Shown: positions 21,397 to 31,849, counted from the stretch's first letter. The stretch: DNA of 64,000 nucleotides from Heligmosomoides polygyrus polygyrus (GCA_947396885.1 OX377205.1:67180969-67244968); one strand, 5' to 3'. The notes: generated from the sequence alone by a model not told the origin. Numbers and translations are program-made.

Positions 21397-22483
21397 GGTT
21401 GAGTCATAATTTTGCAACATTTTTGTTTTTTCTGGAACTCAAAGTAAATCCGTTGAAATATTATATCGTATTTGAAAGCTTGTTTCCTAGCGATCATTTT
21501 TAGTTATGAATTATTAATTTTCCTTGTGTTGCTGAAAGGTTTTATTCACTAGAACGATAACCACTGAAAATGAAAAAGTGTGTGATTTCATTTTCAATTA
21601 GCACAAGCTCGGCAGCAACCCAGCGACGGCGGTCAAGCACATTCTGGAAGTCATCGGGAAGTTCACTCCTAACAGAATAAATAATTAGAGATGGTATGAG
21701 GCTTCTTTCCGCCCAGAAGAGCAACAACGATAAGCCACTTCCGGGCAGATCAATTGACGGAAACCCAAGTAGAACGCTCTGCTTCTGACTGCCGAGAGCT
21801 CCTGCACCGGCTCAAGCGAGAGAGCCCGGATCGGATCTTTATCAGCGATGAAAAGCAGTTGCGTCATTAAATCTGCAAAGCCGAAAAGTAATAGCTGGAA
21901 CGCAACGTGCTGGGGTTCTGACGTCTACACCGGAGCTCAACCGAAAGAAGGACTAGCGATGCGTTTGGTGAATGTGTAGCGGGTCAATGCACCGGCGGTT
22001 GCTCCACGTAGTTAAACCATCCTCGGCGCCTGCTTGTGCGAACAAATCGACTAGTTCCAGCAAGCATTAGTGGAGAAAAAAGTCGATACGAGCCAGTATT
22101 TCTTCCACCAGGGCAACGGCCGACCGCTTACGGCACTTCAAACGCTGAAAAAATCTAGGAATCGGGCTGGACCAAAATCAAGCAACCGCCATACACCCCG
22201 GACATTTCGACGTCTGATTGCCGTCTGCTTCGGTCGATGGATCCCTTCCTCCATGGTAGTTGCTTCGCCGAAGTCGACGAGGTCACGGCGGTTGTGCACG
22301 ACTTCTGCAGGTCGAAACCGACCGAATTCCACAGAGATGTAACCCTCACAGTTCATGGAAAGAGGAAAAACCTCATAGAAAATACCGACAATTACATCGT
22401 TTAAATCAATAATTTTTGTTTTTTGTGGGATAGTTTTGTTTTTGCTGGAAGACAAACTTTATTGCAAAATTTATGACTCAACC
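21397..22483 (+). pseudogene. Decayed mariner element (plus-strand transposase relic)
   Basis: Termini GGTTGAGTCATAA(ATT)TTGCAA are inverted at 21397 and 22483 with TA on each side. The 1087-bp body encodes shattered mariner transposase: HILEVIG and WYEA in the helix-turn-helix region, RIFISDEK, an FHQGN-type block, and SMDPFLHGS followed by EVDEVTAVVHDF near the end. Frames change repeatedly. It lies within the CR1-like LINE. The 50602-53557 element has the same termini and is a relative. Confidence 0.85.
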
Positions 22484-22970
22484 TAATAGTACGTAGCTTG
22501 GGGTTCGCACATGACCAAATTACATCAAGTAAATATCAGGAATCATGATTTTGGGCTAGACACTATTGAGATATGAAGAAGGAGAAATGATACATTGCCC
22601 TTTACAAAATTGCTCACGATGAAAGCAGTATAAAGCTCACTGACATAGTGACGTTCAGAGCATCTAATACATGAAAGGTAGTACAATAAAGAGCCAAGCG
22701 AAATTGCAGGCGCTTCTTTTTCTTGCATAAGACCCTCCCTTCGTATGAGAAACTTCACAGAAGACAGAATCTTTCTGGGAATTATGAAGCTTTTAAAAGA
22801 ATTCTGAAATTACATTTGAAGCCATAACTTACTGATGCCTTAGGCGTCGTCCATCATTTACTTTTTCACCTAGATAATATGTGTACCTTGTATTTGCTTT
22901 TCTCGTATGGTGATTTTTTATACGGATTGCTTACGATTGTACTTGTACTCGTGTAATAAATAAATAAATA

Positions 22971-23096
22971 CACCCGCGTCGCGCCGGTGACGGGTCGCGG
23001 CGAGAGTGTTGCGCAGGTAACTGTGCAGATCGTAGCTACTCGCATAACACTGTCGCCGAGATCCGTCGCCAGCGCGACACGGGGAGTATACCATAG
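22971..23096. repeat. Short foldback with GTATACCATAGGC terminus
   Basis: Arms ACCCGCGTCGCGCCGGTGACGG and its imperfect complement near 23060-23085 fold back on each other, and GCATAACACT/GTGTTGCG blocks pair closer to the loop. The right end GGGGAGTATACCATAGGC matches the termini of the 5420-7058 element; the left terminus is truncated at the CR1 tail. Confidence 0.6.
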
Positions 23097-23330
23097 GCAT
23101 TACAATCGAGTCACGAAATCGTTCGGAGACGATTATTAGAGACCAGCAGTGGTCCAGAAACTTCCACACAGAAGGGTCTCGCGCAGAAACCAACTCTTCT
23201 TTGCTCCAGTGGTTCAATCAACTCGCCCGAGCGGCCTGTCAACGTACCCACCTTCAGGTTTGCCACGCGTGTCCTGCTTACGTTACGGAACTTTCGGACT
23301 AGCTCAGTCATCCCCCGGCCGTCCTTGCAC
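23097..23330 (-). pseudogene. RTE LINE fragment (5' coding region)
   Basis: Minus-strand reading gives VRKFRNV, LKVGTLTGRS and the following endonuclease start, matching residues about 55-140 of the intact RTE protein. It is an isolated piece lacking the RT and tail, next to the short foldback at 22971-23096. Confidence 0.8.
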
Positions 23331-23369
23331 TATTATGCACAAATATGACATGGGCAGCATACATGGGAT

Positions 23370-23530
23370 CCGATCGAAAAGTTTCGGATAATTGGATGAT
23401 TCGGATAAGGGCGATTTTTCGGACCCCGTTTTTTTGGATGACTCAGATAAGAGCGATTTTGCGGACCCCGGATTTTTAGATGATTCGGATAATGGAAACT
23501 TCGCGGACCCCGGATTTTGGATATCCGAAT
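23370..23530. repeat. 42-bp minisatellite array, locus 1
   Basis: Three or more tandem units of 42 bp built on GGATGATTCGGATAA then GCGATTTTGCGGACCCCGGA. On the plus strand the units read in frame as a 14-codon repeat beginning DDSD and containing FADPGFL. The array is bordered by GGATCCGATCGAAAA on the left and GGATATCCGAATCGG on the right. Related arrays are at 30655-30815 and 63545-63970. Confidence 0.8.
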
Positions 23531-24485
23531 CGGTTTCCGGCTCACTAACGCAAGGTGCAGTTCATTCCTTAAAGAGGAACTCAATGTTTAACAATAACAG
23601 TGCATGTATCGAAAGACTCTCACTTCTCATCAAGGAAGGAAACATTAGGGACTTCACACTTAATTCCGTTACACATAAAATTTGCGAACATTCCAAGTTT
23701 CGTTACTCTTAATATAACTGTCACTATTCACTCCTACTCTTACTATTACTTTTCCGATTTCTGAACAAATGTGCCTTGCTTTCGTTTGCTCTGCATAGCA
23801 TGTGGAGTGTGGTAGTCAAGTCGGTTGAATCAATGTTTACATTTTCTCCGATCACACTTTCTCTATTCAATAGTATCTCACGCTCACAGATGATGGACCT
23901 CGGGCATTTATTACAAAAGAGATAATGATTGCGTGGTCCAGCAACGATTTATCATAAATTGATTTGGACCGACGGCAATCAAGTTCCTACCTGTTATATT
24001 AGGTCCAGCAACGATTACCCTGAATTTCAACTTGAAATCATAGTGAGCAACCAGTACTAACCTTCTCACGTTTGCAAACGTATCGGCGATGGGTGAGGGG
24101 GTGGTGGGGGATCGCGTATTTCCTCTAGTCAGCTACCAGGAGAGGTGCATTAAGAGGATGATGGCAAGAAAAAAAGGGCGCAAATTGGGTCGGGGGCAGG
24201 GGTGCATATTTAACGGTTAACGATTTAACGAAATTAACGAATTAACGGCATTTTTCGTTAAAATCTGGCTTAACGACGTAACGGAAATTTTTAGAAATCT
24301 AACAGAATTTTTAACAGACTTTTTTCTCAGTGAGTTTATCACATTTACTCTTAGCATCCTTTAACGTTGCAGATCTCATCCTCCCGATTAGGACTGTTTC
24401 TAAAAAATATTAAAACCTGCATGAATATTTTAATGTTTTCATGAATTTGTTCTAATTTTTTTTTTGGAAAAAATGCATTTTAGGG

Positions 24486-24790
24486 GTGTGTGTAGCGCAG
24501 TCAGAGGAGGTGCCGGCTATCAAGTACAACCTATACCAGGGTTCTGGTGTTTTTTCCGGATTTTTCTCCCAGGCCAACCAAACCTTCAACCTCTCTGGAC
24601 TCGGTGAATTGGTACTGGACTTGTCTGGAAAGGGGAATGCTGAGTTCTTCATCGACTGGCCACAGCAAGTCATTGTATGGCCAAATACGCATCCAAACGC
24701 CTCCAGGATATCCCGCAGAACTAGAATGCGCCGCGCTCTCGAAGAGATTGAATTTGCCACGTATTAAATGATAAGGATAAAGGATGGAAA
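24486..24790 (+). mobile_element. tRNA-derived SINE copy
   Basis: Starts at GTGTAGCGCAGTCAGAGG (A box-like) and continues through the shared body (GGCCAACCAAACCTTCAACCT, GGTGAATTGGTACTGGACTT) to a GATAAGGATAAAGGAT tail. It aligns along its length with the reference copy at 59569-59858 but is older. Confidence 0.75.
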
Positions 24791-24818
24791 GAGGCCATCC
24801 TTTGTCCTTATCCTTTGA

Positions 24819-25079
24819 CCCCTTCACGACATTGTCCGACGATGTCGTCGGACACCACCATAAAAATAGTTCATGGAATATGATCAAGGTACAGTATTAC
24901 ATAATCGCTGAGTCCACTAATATCTACGGTCAAGATAGTCCATGGGAAACTTCTTTTGTTACTGTTTTTTCATGTTTAATAAATAATACAAATAAAATAA
25001 TTCAAATTATCAGCGCGCGGGAAAAATGCGCGCTGTTCCATGCGGCACTCAGATGAAAATCGCGCGTGTCGTGAAAGGG
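24819..25079. mobile_element. TTAA-type (piggyBac-like) small element
   Basis: Ends CCCCTTCACGAC (left) and GTCGTGAAAGGG (right) are inverted repeats flanked by TTGA (24815-24818) and TTAA (25080-25083), i.e. a TTAA target with one change. CGCGCG-rich and GTCCGACGATGTCGTCGGAC hairpins lie inside. Only 261 bp, no coding capacity. piggyBac-type assignment rests on the CCC termini and TTAA. Confidence 0.6.
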
Positions 25080-25318
25080 TTAATGCATTTTGGAGGTGGA
25101 AATTCCCCAGGTACGTCAACGATTCCATAAAGATACTGGTCTAACCTCCTCGTTGGATATGCCTGTCCTCACCTGGCGCTGCTTATCCCAGAACATTTTA
25201 TCCGCCATCTGGAACAGTTGAGGCGGAGGGAATGTTTCCGGACGCTGGGCGTATTTTAAACGATTTTATAAAAACGCTAGTAACGAAAATTAGAAAAACT
25301 ACTTTTTCTGAACGTTAA

Positions 25319-25443
25319 CACGTTGACGACGTGTAACAACTCTTCGGCAGTGTGGGACCGTGTGACACGATGCCGTGTCACGGTCCCAACCTTGCAAAAA
25401 TGGATCACATCAGGCACTCAAAATTCGTGCTTTAGACAACGCG
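25319..25443. mobile_element. TTAA-flanked foldback element
   Basis: TTAA occurs at 25315-25318 and 25444-25447 within the inverted blocks TGAACGTTAACACGTTG and CAACGCGTTAACGTTCA. A second perfect-looking hairpin, GGGACCGTGTGACACG with CCGTGTCACGGTCCC, lies inside. 125 bp, non-coding. Confidence 0.5.
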
Positions 25444-26100
25444 TTAACGTTCAACTGATAGGCTTCTAGTTCTACCTTTATTAGTTCTCTCTGTACATAA
25501 TGGACTGGTGCCCACAAGATTGTATATGCTCGTAAAACAGTCGGACAAAAGATCTAGGAAAGGGGGAACTCCGGGTACCTCCGGGTACTGATCGAACATT
25601 TTAAGATGCCTTGTCTGTGATCATCTTGAATGATAATTCCACACCTCTTCTTATTCCGCACTCTATAGATGATTTGTTGCTGAATGATTGTTCATTTTTC
25701 CTGTTTGTTAATGTTGAACTGTTCATTTTACATTGCAGTGTTACACTCCATTCCTTGTACTTTAGTTCAGACCTCTAGAAGTTGAAACGTACGAGGTTTT
25801 CCTTAATGTTTTCACTTGAAATAATGATTTGCAGCTAGTTGTATTTTTAACGAAATTTAACGATTTACCGGAAATCTAACGAAATTTTTTCGTTAAAAAT
25901 TCCGTTAAAAAAATTTAACGCACAGAATTTCGTGTGCACCTCTGGTGGGGGGGTCACCTTATATTCAGTGATTTTCCTCCTTCCCAGCAGGAAAATGAAT
26001 GTCAGATTACACCAGAAATAACCTAACAAGGGAACTGTCTGAACGGTACGCCGGAACGGCAAGAACGAGTACTATAGGGAGAATCCCCGTCCTCCAAATA

Positions 26101-27385
26101 TTAGGTTGTCACATAAGTTCTGTCCGATTTTCGACGGCAATTTTGCGGTGTAATATCTCAGCCGAAAATAAAGTTTATTAATCAAAGTAAGAACCGTTAT
26201 AATCAATGCACTTCTGCCAACGATATACATGAGCACTAATTCCATTTCGGAAGAAATCTGAATTTCTAGGAGCAATGAAACACTCGAAGGCAATTTCGAT
26301 ATCTGCTACATTAGTAAAGGTTTTATCCTTGAGGAAACCATCGAGATGTTTGAAAAGATGAAAGTCCGTTGGAGCTAGGTCCGGTGAATAAGCGGGATGC
26401 GGGAGAACTTCATATCTCAACTGATTTATTTTTTGGATGGTCAGATGCGAGACATGTGGACGGGCGTTGTCGTGAAGAAGGATCGGTCCTCTTCGATTCA
26501 CCAGTGCAGGAGGCATTTCAAGCAACTTTTGGTGAACCACGTCTAATTCACGACAGTACCTCTCAGCCGTGATGGTTTCACCAGGCTTCAAGAAGTCGTA
26601 GTGGATAATACCAGTTGCGGCCCACCAGACAGTGAACATGACCTTCCTCGGATGGAGGCTAGGTTTGGGAAAGTGTTTCGGCAGTTCTTCCTTATCTATC
26701 CATTGCGCTGATCTTCTTCGATTGTCGTACACGATCCATTTTTCGTCACAGGTAATTATCCGGTCAAAAAACGGATCGTTTTCGTTTCTTATAGTAGGGG
26801 AAGAACAGATCTCCGGGCGACACCTCTGCCGCTCCTCAGTGAGTACGTGGGGCACCCACTTATCCAGCTTTTTCACCTTTCCTACCACCTCTAGGTGCCT
26901 CGAAATGGTTGTGCTACTGACCTGAAGTTCTCTCCCCATCTCACGCACAGTTCCTCGGGAATCGGCTTCCACTCGTTCTTTCAAACATCCGTCATCACAT
27001 ATGGCTGGTCGTCCTGAGCGGTCCTTGTCTTCGAGGTCCATGTCTACAACCAGGAACTTCTGGTACCATCTGTGCACAGTGCGTTCGTTAGCGGAGTCCT
27101 CTCCCCATGCCATCTTGATGTTTTGAGTTACCTCGCTAACACTGTGGCGAAGCTTGAACTCATGAAGCATTATTACCCACAAGTGCGTTTTTTCCATGGT
27201 TTCGTCCAGCACCTAAAACGAAGCAATGCTCACGACTTTTTAAAAGCAATACACCAAGTTTTATAGAGCGAAGCAAGTGCTACAAAATAGTATACAACAT
27301 ATCTACAATTACTTTCTCTGTACATGAAAAAACAATCACAAAGTAGTGTCTATCGGGATCGGACAGAACTTATGTGACAACCTAA
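26101..27385 (-). mobile_element. Near-intact mariner element (cecropia-type)
   Basis: A 1285-bp element with inverted termini TTAGGTTGTCACATAAGTTC followed by TGTCCGAT at both ends, flanked by TA (26099-26100 and 27386-27387). This is the canonical mariner size and target. The unoccupied sequence CCAAATAGTAAC is preserved in the right arm of the surrounding hairpin near 28650, showing the exact insertion point. Confidence 0.95.
26178..27197 (-). CDS. Mariner transposase (DD34D, cecropia-type)
   Basis: Open frame of 339 codons from the first ATG (27195-27197); five further in-frame codons begin at a GTG (27212). It catalyses cut-and-paste transposition at TA. Seen: N-terminal helix-turn-helix region with ANERTVHRWYQKF and EDKDRSGRP, the KLDKWVPH linker, then the catalytic aspartates Asp151 (TCDEKW), Asp243 (LLHDNARPH) and Asp278 (YSPDLAPTDFHLF), 34 residues apart as in true mariners. 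From family knowledge, the wording is close to vertebrate Hsmar1-like and other cecropia-type transposases. One departure: the WVPHEL linker motif reads WVPHVL. No stop or frameshift was seen, so it may be functional or only recently silenced. Confidence 0.94.
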   Translation of the reverse strand: MEKTHLWVIMLHEFKLRHSVSEVTQNIKMAWGEDSANERTVHRWYQKFLVVDMDLEDKDRSGRPAICDDGCLKERVEADSRGTVREMGRELQVSSTTISRHLEVVGKVKKLDKWVPHVLTEERQRCRPEICSSPTIRNENDPFFDRIITCDEKWIVYDNRRRSAQWIDKEELPKHFPKPSLHPRKVMFTVWWAATGIIHYDFLKPGETITAERYCRELDVVHQKLLEMPPALVNRRGPILLHDNARPHVSHLTIQKINQLRYEVLPHPAYSPDLAPTDFHLFKHLDGFLKDKTFTNVADIEIAFECFIAPRNSDFFRNGISAHVYRWQKCIDYNGSYFD

Positions 27386-28745
27386 TAGTAACAAAAAATG
27401 TTTTGTTTTTGCCGAATCCTTGAGGAAAACGAGTACGAGGGTGTAATGGTTAAGGGTCCGCAGAGCGAGCTCTTTCCGGCAGCGCAAGATCCTGGTGTCG
27501 TGGACTGGGTGGCACAGAGGTAGAGGGCATGTCTCATGTTCGTGAGGTCTAGGGTTCGGTTTCCATGCTATGTGGCGTTTTTGCACTTTTACCACAGTAT
27601 CGGATTTCCATAGAGATTTCCATATCTGAACTTGTTTTTGGAGTTTGCTACGGTAAGATGTTTTTATTACATATTATTCGTTGACATCTTGTAGTTCACC
27701 TGCAATGTCCGAAACATGCCAAATGCGACTTTGTAAGAAACTTTTACTCCAATAAATTGTTCTCATTGTCGATGTAAGAAATTCTGACACAGGAACAACG
27801 TGAAACAGCGGCAGAATGCCAGAAAAATGCTTCAAATGCAACATGTTAGTGTCGGTGAGATGAGTGTCACCAGTGTACTCACAGTGCAGGAGGGGACCTC
27901 GTGATCTTCAACTTGACCTACCACCTCGATCAATATTCTCGCCTCTGTTATGCTTACAAAGTCGCGCGGTTATAACAAGCTGCTGCCGCCAACACTGACT
28001 CTACAATGTCTGCTAGCCCTCGAGTGGTCATTCACCTATTGACACTGAAGTGCGGATCTCCAATGGATGCTGTCCCTTAGAAAGACGAAATGAAGCTGGC
28101 GGAAAGGATAGCAAGTATCCTATGGGATTTCGAAATGCGACAGCTGGAAATCGACGAAGTGGAGAAGTTGGAGGTAGTGGAAGAAGGGGCGAAGAGTTTC
28201 AACCAGAAGAGGATTGTGCCGGAGCCACGACACCACTAACCAGTGAAGGCACTATCACGTTTTCAGGAGGACAGATCGTTTCGGAGGAAAAGGTTTGGCT
28301 ATACTAGAATTGTTATACTATACAAGTTTGAGAACTGGGGAAAGTGGACTGTATCGCGATTCCAGGCTTGGGCTGCAGCGGAGTACTACTGGGCAGGAAC
28401 TGTGAAGCCAAACACAAGTTGAGATATCGAAAACTCTATGGAAATCCGATACTATGGTAAAGGTGCAAAAACGCGACACAGCGTGGGAACCGAACCCTAG
28501 ACTTCACGAACATGAGGCGTGCCCTCTAGTCCACGTCACCGGGATCTTGCGCTACCGTGAAGAGCCCGCTCTGCGGACCTTAACCATTGCACCCTCGTAT
28601 TCGTTTGTCTCAAGGATTCGGAAAAAACAAAACATGTTCTGTTACTATTTGGAGGACGGGGATTCTCCCTATAGTACTCGTTCTTACCGTTCCGGCGTAC
28701 CGCTCAGACAGTTCCCTTGTAAGCAGTTCACCAATGAGGTAGGAC

Positions 28746-30251
28746 CAATGGTGTGCGTAATTACGATTTACGGCTATTTTTGCCGAATTTTTTACGATTT
28801 ACGATTTATGACATTTTGGGTCGTAAATCAAAAATTTTCGTAAATGTGATCTTTGATTAGCAACTAACTGGCGTCCAAATTTATGTGGACCAGGTTATAA
28901 AGATGTGCCCACCTAATGCTCTCCTCTTACAGCTGATCCTCGCTTTCCCTGAGAGTTGTCTTTGATGACCCAATGTGTTATTGTGGCGAAAGACACCGTT
29001 CTGTGCACACGCTCCTCGAATTCGAACTATTTCTTCGTCGAACTAATTCTACTACTTCTGGGCTGCCGTTTGGAATCGGAGCAGTTCAAGAGGAGAAACA
29101 TGTGCAGTATAATATCTGTAAAAAAAAATAAGCGCCAGTTTAAGAATCTGAGCATCGGACTAGCGCTTGCAAAGCACATCGCATTCCTACTGTCAAGGGT
29201 CGTTCTATTCCAGCCCCCAGAAAGACACTGGAGGCAGTTTCTTAGAGAAAGAGGGACGAGTATTTTAGATCCACCGTCTGTTTGGTAATGAGGTCTAGTG
29301 AATTTTTAACACGGTTAAGCTACCCACCCGAACAAAGTTAACGCAAATCCATGATCGAACATCATTCGTGATTGGAAGCGAGGTCTAGAAACTTGCTACA
29401 CTAACGAGAATAGAATAAATCACTGATATTTCTATCGGTTTGCATTGTACTTTATAGGGCAGAGCAAATTGAGGTACAAAGTGGGGTGAAACCGAGCGCG
29501 TAGCACTTCAAGAAAAAGTGATCTGGTTTCGACAGTTTGGATCCCCGTTTTCGTGGTGCGATTAAGTTTATGATACTCACCCTATCTAATCCGCTTAAAA
29601 TGCTGCGACTCTCGGAGAGCAAACGTTTGTTACAGAACTGGCGAAGTGTAGCCTGAGTGTGTAAGAGAATTATTAAATAAGAGTGCCATATTTTAAAGTT
29701 TTCGAAATAGGACGAAGGTAAACTTGCGTAGAAAACCGGCGCTCTAGGTAGGTTTAGGTTACCGCTATAGCTGATATTGTCGACTGATGGTTCAGAGCGT
29801 GAGGACACTTTTAAATTTAGAAAATGCCTTCGCTGTAATCGCTCTACAATTAGCAGAGCTTCTGAATTCGAATATCGCGTTGTGGTCATTGCTTGGCGCT
29901 TGCCTCTTTGTTGGAATACTAAGCATAGGCTAAAGCGAAGCTTTCGAGTCTACAGTTTTTTGACATAATTGAAACGTGTAAAGATTGAAAGACGTTTCAC
30001 TAACAAGAAGACGTGAAAAAGGGAAATAGTTTAGTAAGAAAACTGAATAGTTCAGTAAGAAAACTGCTCAGCTTCAGCTGAAAATCAGACGAGAAATAAA
30101 TATTGAACCACGTCTGATTAACATTCGCAAAAAAGAACCCTTTGGAAATTCAGTTGTGCTGCGCTACAGGTCAGACGACTCCTACGATTTGCGACGGTTT
30201 TTTCGTAATTACGATTTACAACGTTTCAAATTTCATTCACGCACACCCCTG
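28746..30251. mobile_element. hAT-like element 3
   Basis: Inverted termini CAATGGTGTGCGT (28746) and, in complement, CCAGGGGTGTGCGT (ending 30251). The 8-bp flanks GGTAGGAC (28738-28745) and GATAGGAC (30252-30259) match at 7 of 8 positions. Both subterminal regions repeat TTACGATTTACGATTTA-like units. The 1506-bp body has an unrecognised minus-strand frame (29452-29889) and no hAT motifs. Confidence 0.8.
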
Positions 30252-30654
30252 GATAGGACACACTAGTGTTGCATAATAATTTTAATCTCGTGCAGCACAA
30301 AGTGCAATATGGAGCTGCTCTACATGACGACCCCCAATCCCATTTGCGCGAATGCTATGCAGTGTGAAATCGCGAAGTGCCGGACAGAGTACGTGCTTAA
30401 TCCTTCTTCTCCCTCAGTCCCCGTCTTTCCTGTCCATCGGCAGCGTGAAACGACATTTGAAGAAAAAGAAGCCAAGATTGACTTAACGCTCAGCAGCGTG
30501 CTAAATGTATTCAACGTGATTACGGCACTATTTCACAGTGGGGAGCGAAAACGTATGACTCAGCAGCGTGCCCACCCGCGAAATTCGTTTTGAATGTGCT
30601 TTTATCCACGGTACACAATTTCAAAGTGGAGCGAGGAAATTGAACGGGTTATCC

Positions 30655-30815
30655 GATTTTATCCGAATCATCACATTTCTCCAGGGTCCGGATAATTAGA
30701 TGATTCGGATAATCGCAATTCCGCGGACCCCGGATTTTTGGATGATTCGGATAAGGGCGATTTTGAGGACCTCGGATTTTTGGATGATTCGGATATCCGA
30801 AAATGATTCGTCCGG
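30655..30815. repeat. 42-bp minisatellite array, locus 2
   Basis: About three units of the GGATGATTCGGATAA repeat in the same orientation as at 23.4 kb, ending in GGATATCCGAAAATGATTCG and TCCGGATCC. Confidence 0.8.
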
Positions 30816-31329
30816 ATCCAATGTGTAATGCGAATCTCCATGTATGGCTCACCTGGCCGAGGTGAGCAGCCTCCAGCGGCTCATCGTGGAGGGACGATAT
30901 CGCCAACGGCAAGTTCGCTTTCGGTTTTGTAGTTCTGGGGCAGCTTATTCGTGTTACGAACCTGGGATCTATTGTCCCCACAGCGCCGGCCAGAAACAGC
31001 AACGGCCCCTTGTGGTGCGGGGTTGTTGGTTATCAGCGACCTGCTAACAGCGGGAGATTGAGGATGAATCGAACAAGAAACCACGAACTGAAACGAAACA
31101 CAATAGAATAGAACAGATCAAGGAAGCTGTCAGCGTCCTACTGGTAGGGAAAGAAGGGGGAGGTCGGCGCTTATCACTTCCTTTTAAATAATGTTGCCGA
31201 TCAGGAAGAGGGGCCCTACTAGTTGCGGATAGTAGTGGACCTGCTGTGGCTTTGTCAACGCCATATTTCACCTTATTTCATATTGACAGTTGAAATTTAC
31301 TCAATTGTCCCAAACCGTGGCAACGTCTT

Positions 31330-31570
31330 GCATTACGTATCCAGTCTGTTCAGAAAACTGAACTCGGTTTCTTCGCTAAATAAAATAACTTTAGGCTCAT
31401 CCAGAAAACAATCCAAATGCTCCTTCACAATATGTATTTCTCTTTTTTCCGCTTTTCTCCCTGGTGAAGACCTTTTTCCCAGAATTTCTCGATGGGAGCG
31501 CAGGACGATATGAACGACCCCTAGTCTTTGAAATTCCATTCCTTTCAATTTTGGGCGACTTGCATCCAAT
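31330..31570 (-). pseudogene. Possible Tc1-like transposase fragment
   Basis: The minus strand reads KEHLDCFLDEPKVILFSEETEF, which resembles the Tc1-family block around the first catalytic aspartate (W-x-x-V-I-F-S-D-E). The aspartate position reads Glu here. Surrounding sequence is too decayed to extend the match, so this is tentative. Confidence 0.35.
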
Positions 31571-31849
31571 GGGTCAGACCGCGGTCTTTAAACAATCTTG
31601 ACAATGACCTTCCGGCCGTATTCCCGCGGCCTATTCGTGCTTCTCGGAAAACTTTTCTCAACCGCAGACCCCAGGATCATAGTAAATGACCAGCCCTACA
31701 ATGCTTCGATGTTTTCACGTATTCAACGAGTCCTGGAGGCGCGACTCCTTCCGTGTGTTTCATCTTTGGAATCGGGATTGCTATTGCTGAAATAGGCTTG
31801 CCTTCAGAAGAAATCCTTCCTGCGCCTGATAAGTCAGCAGCATCGAATA

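Larger units (their letters stand above)
16300..22970 (+). mobile_element. Decayed CR1-like LINE, multiply interrupted
   Basis: Plus-strand pieces of one LINE appear in order. A coiled-coil-like ORF1 remnant is at 16324-16530 and endonuclease pieces are at 17138-17335 (LTESWLHEHV, RGEGVALLS) and 18290-18340 (LLGDLSFPEIAW). The linker is at 18496-19128 and the reverse transcriptase at 20630-21110 (FRPVSITSIFARLFE, SGVPQ, LFNIYTYDL). The RT C-terminal segment is at 21290-21390 (LEYGSPICSPYTRKA), then 22490-22950 to a TAAATAAATA tail at 22954-22970. Insertions split it: a second CR1 fragment (17341-18100), a purine-rich segment (about 19215-20590) and a mariner (21397-22483). Stops and frameshifts are throughout and no YADD box is intact. 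CR1 clade is inferred from the endonuclease and RT motif wording and tail type. Confidence 0.8.
24197..25944. mobile_element. hAT-like element 2, carrying nested small elements
   Basis: Inverted termini CAGGGGTGCA (24197) and, in complement, CAGAGGTGCA (ending 25944). The 8-bp flanks GTCGGGGG (24189-24196) and GTGGGGGG (25945-25952) match at 7 of 8 positions. Subterminal DNA is dominated by TTAACGAAATTTAACG-type repeats at both ends. Inside lie a SINE copy (24486-24790) and two TTAA-flanked small elements. No hAT transposase is visible in the 1748 bp. Confidence 0.8.
26023..28723. mobile_element. Long hairpin element with tRNA-like arms, split by a mariner
   Basis: Left arm 26023-26100 plus 27388-27635; right arm 28413-28723, its reverse complement for about 310-325 bp. 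The mariner at 26101-27385 interrupts the left arm at a TA. Each arm contains a tRNA-like segment with an A-box-like TGGCACAGAGGTAGAGG and a B-box-like GGGTTCGGTTTCC (27505-27570), so RNA polymerase III transcription is conceivable. The interior (27636-28412) has no recognised transposase; a 49-codon ATG frame at 28090-28239 is glutamate-rich and unrecognised. The ends are not flanked by an obvious duplication. Confidence 0.75.

Noticed and set aside
22138..22455. 105-codon minus-strand ORF in the decayed mariner
   Set aside because: It is the antisense of the plus-strand transposase C-terminus, recognisable as the SMDPFLHGS region.
23370..23530. CRISPR array
   Set aside because: Units are contiguous tandem repeats without unique spacers and the DNA is from an animal.
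23370..23712. A coding gene for an acidic repeat protein
   Set aside because: The open frame is a by-product of the 42-bp unit having a length divisible by three; the same repeat elsewhere contains changes that break the frame. Left as a finding, not a CDS.
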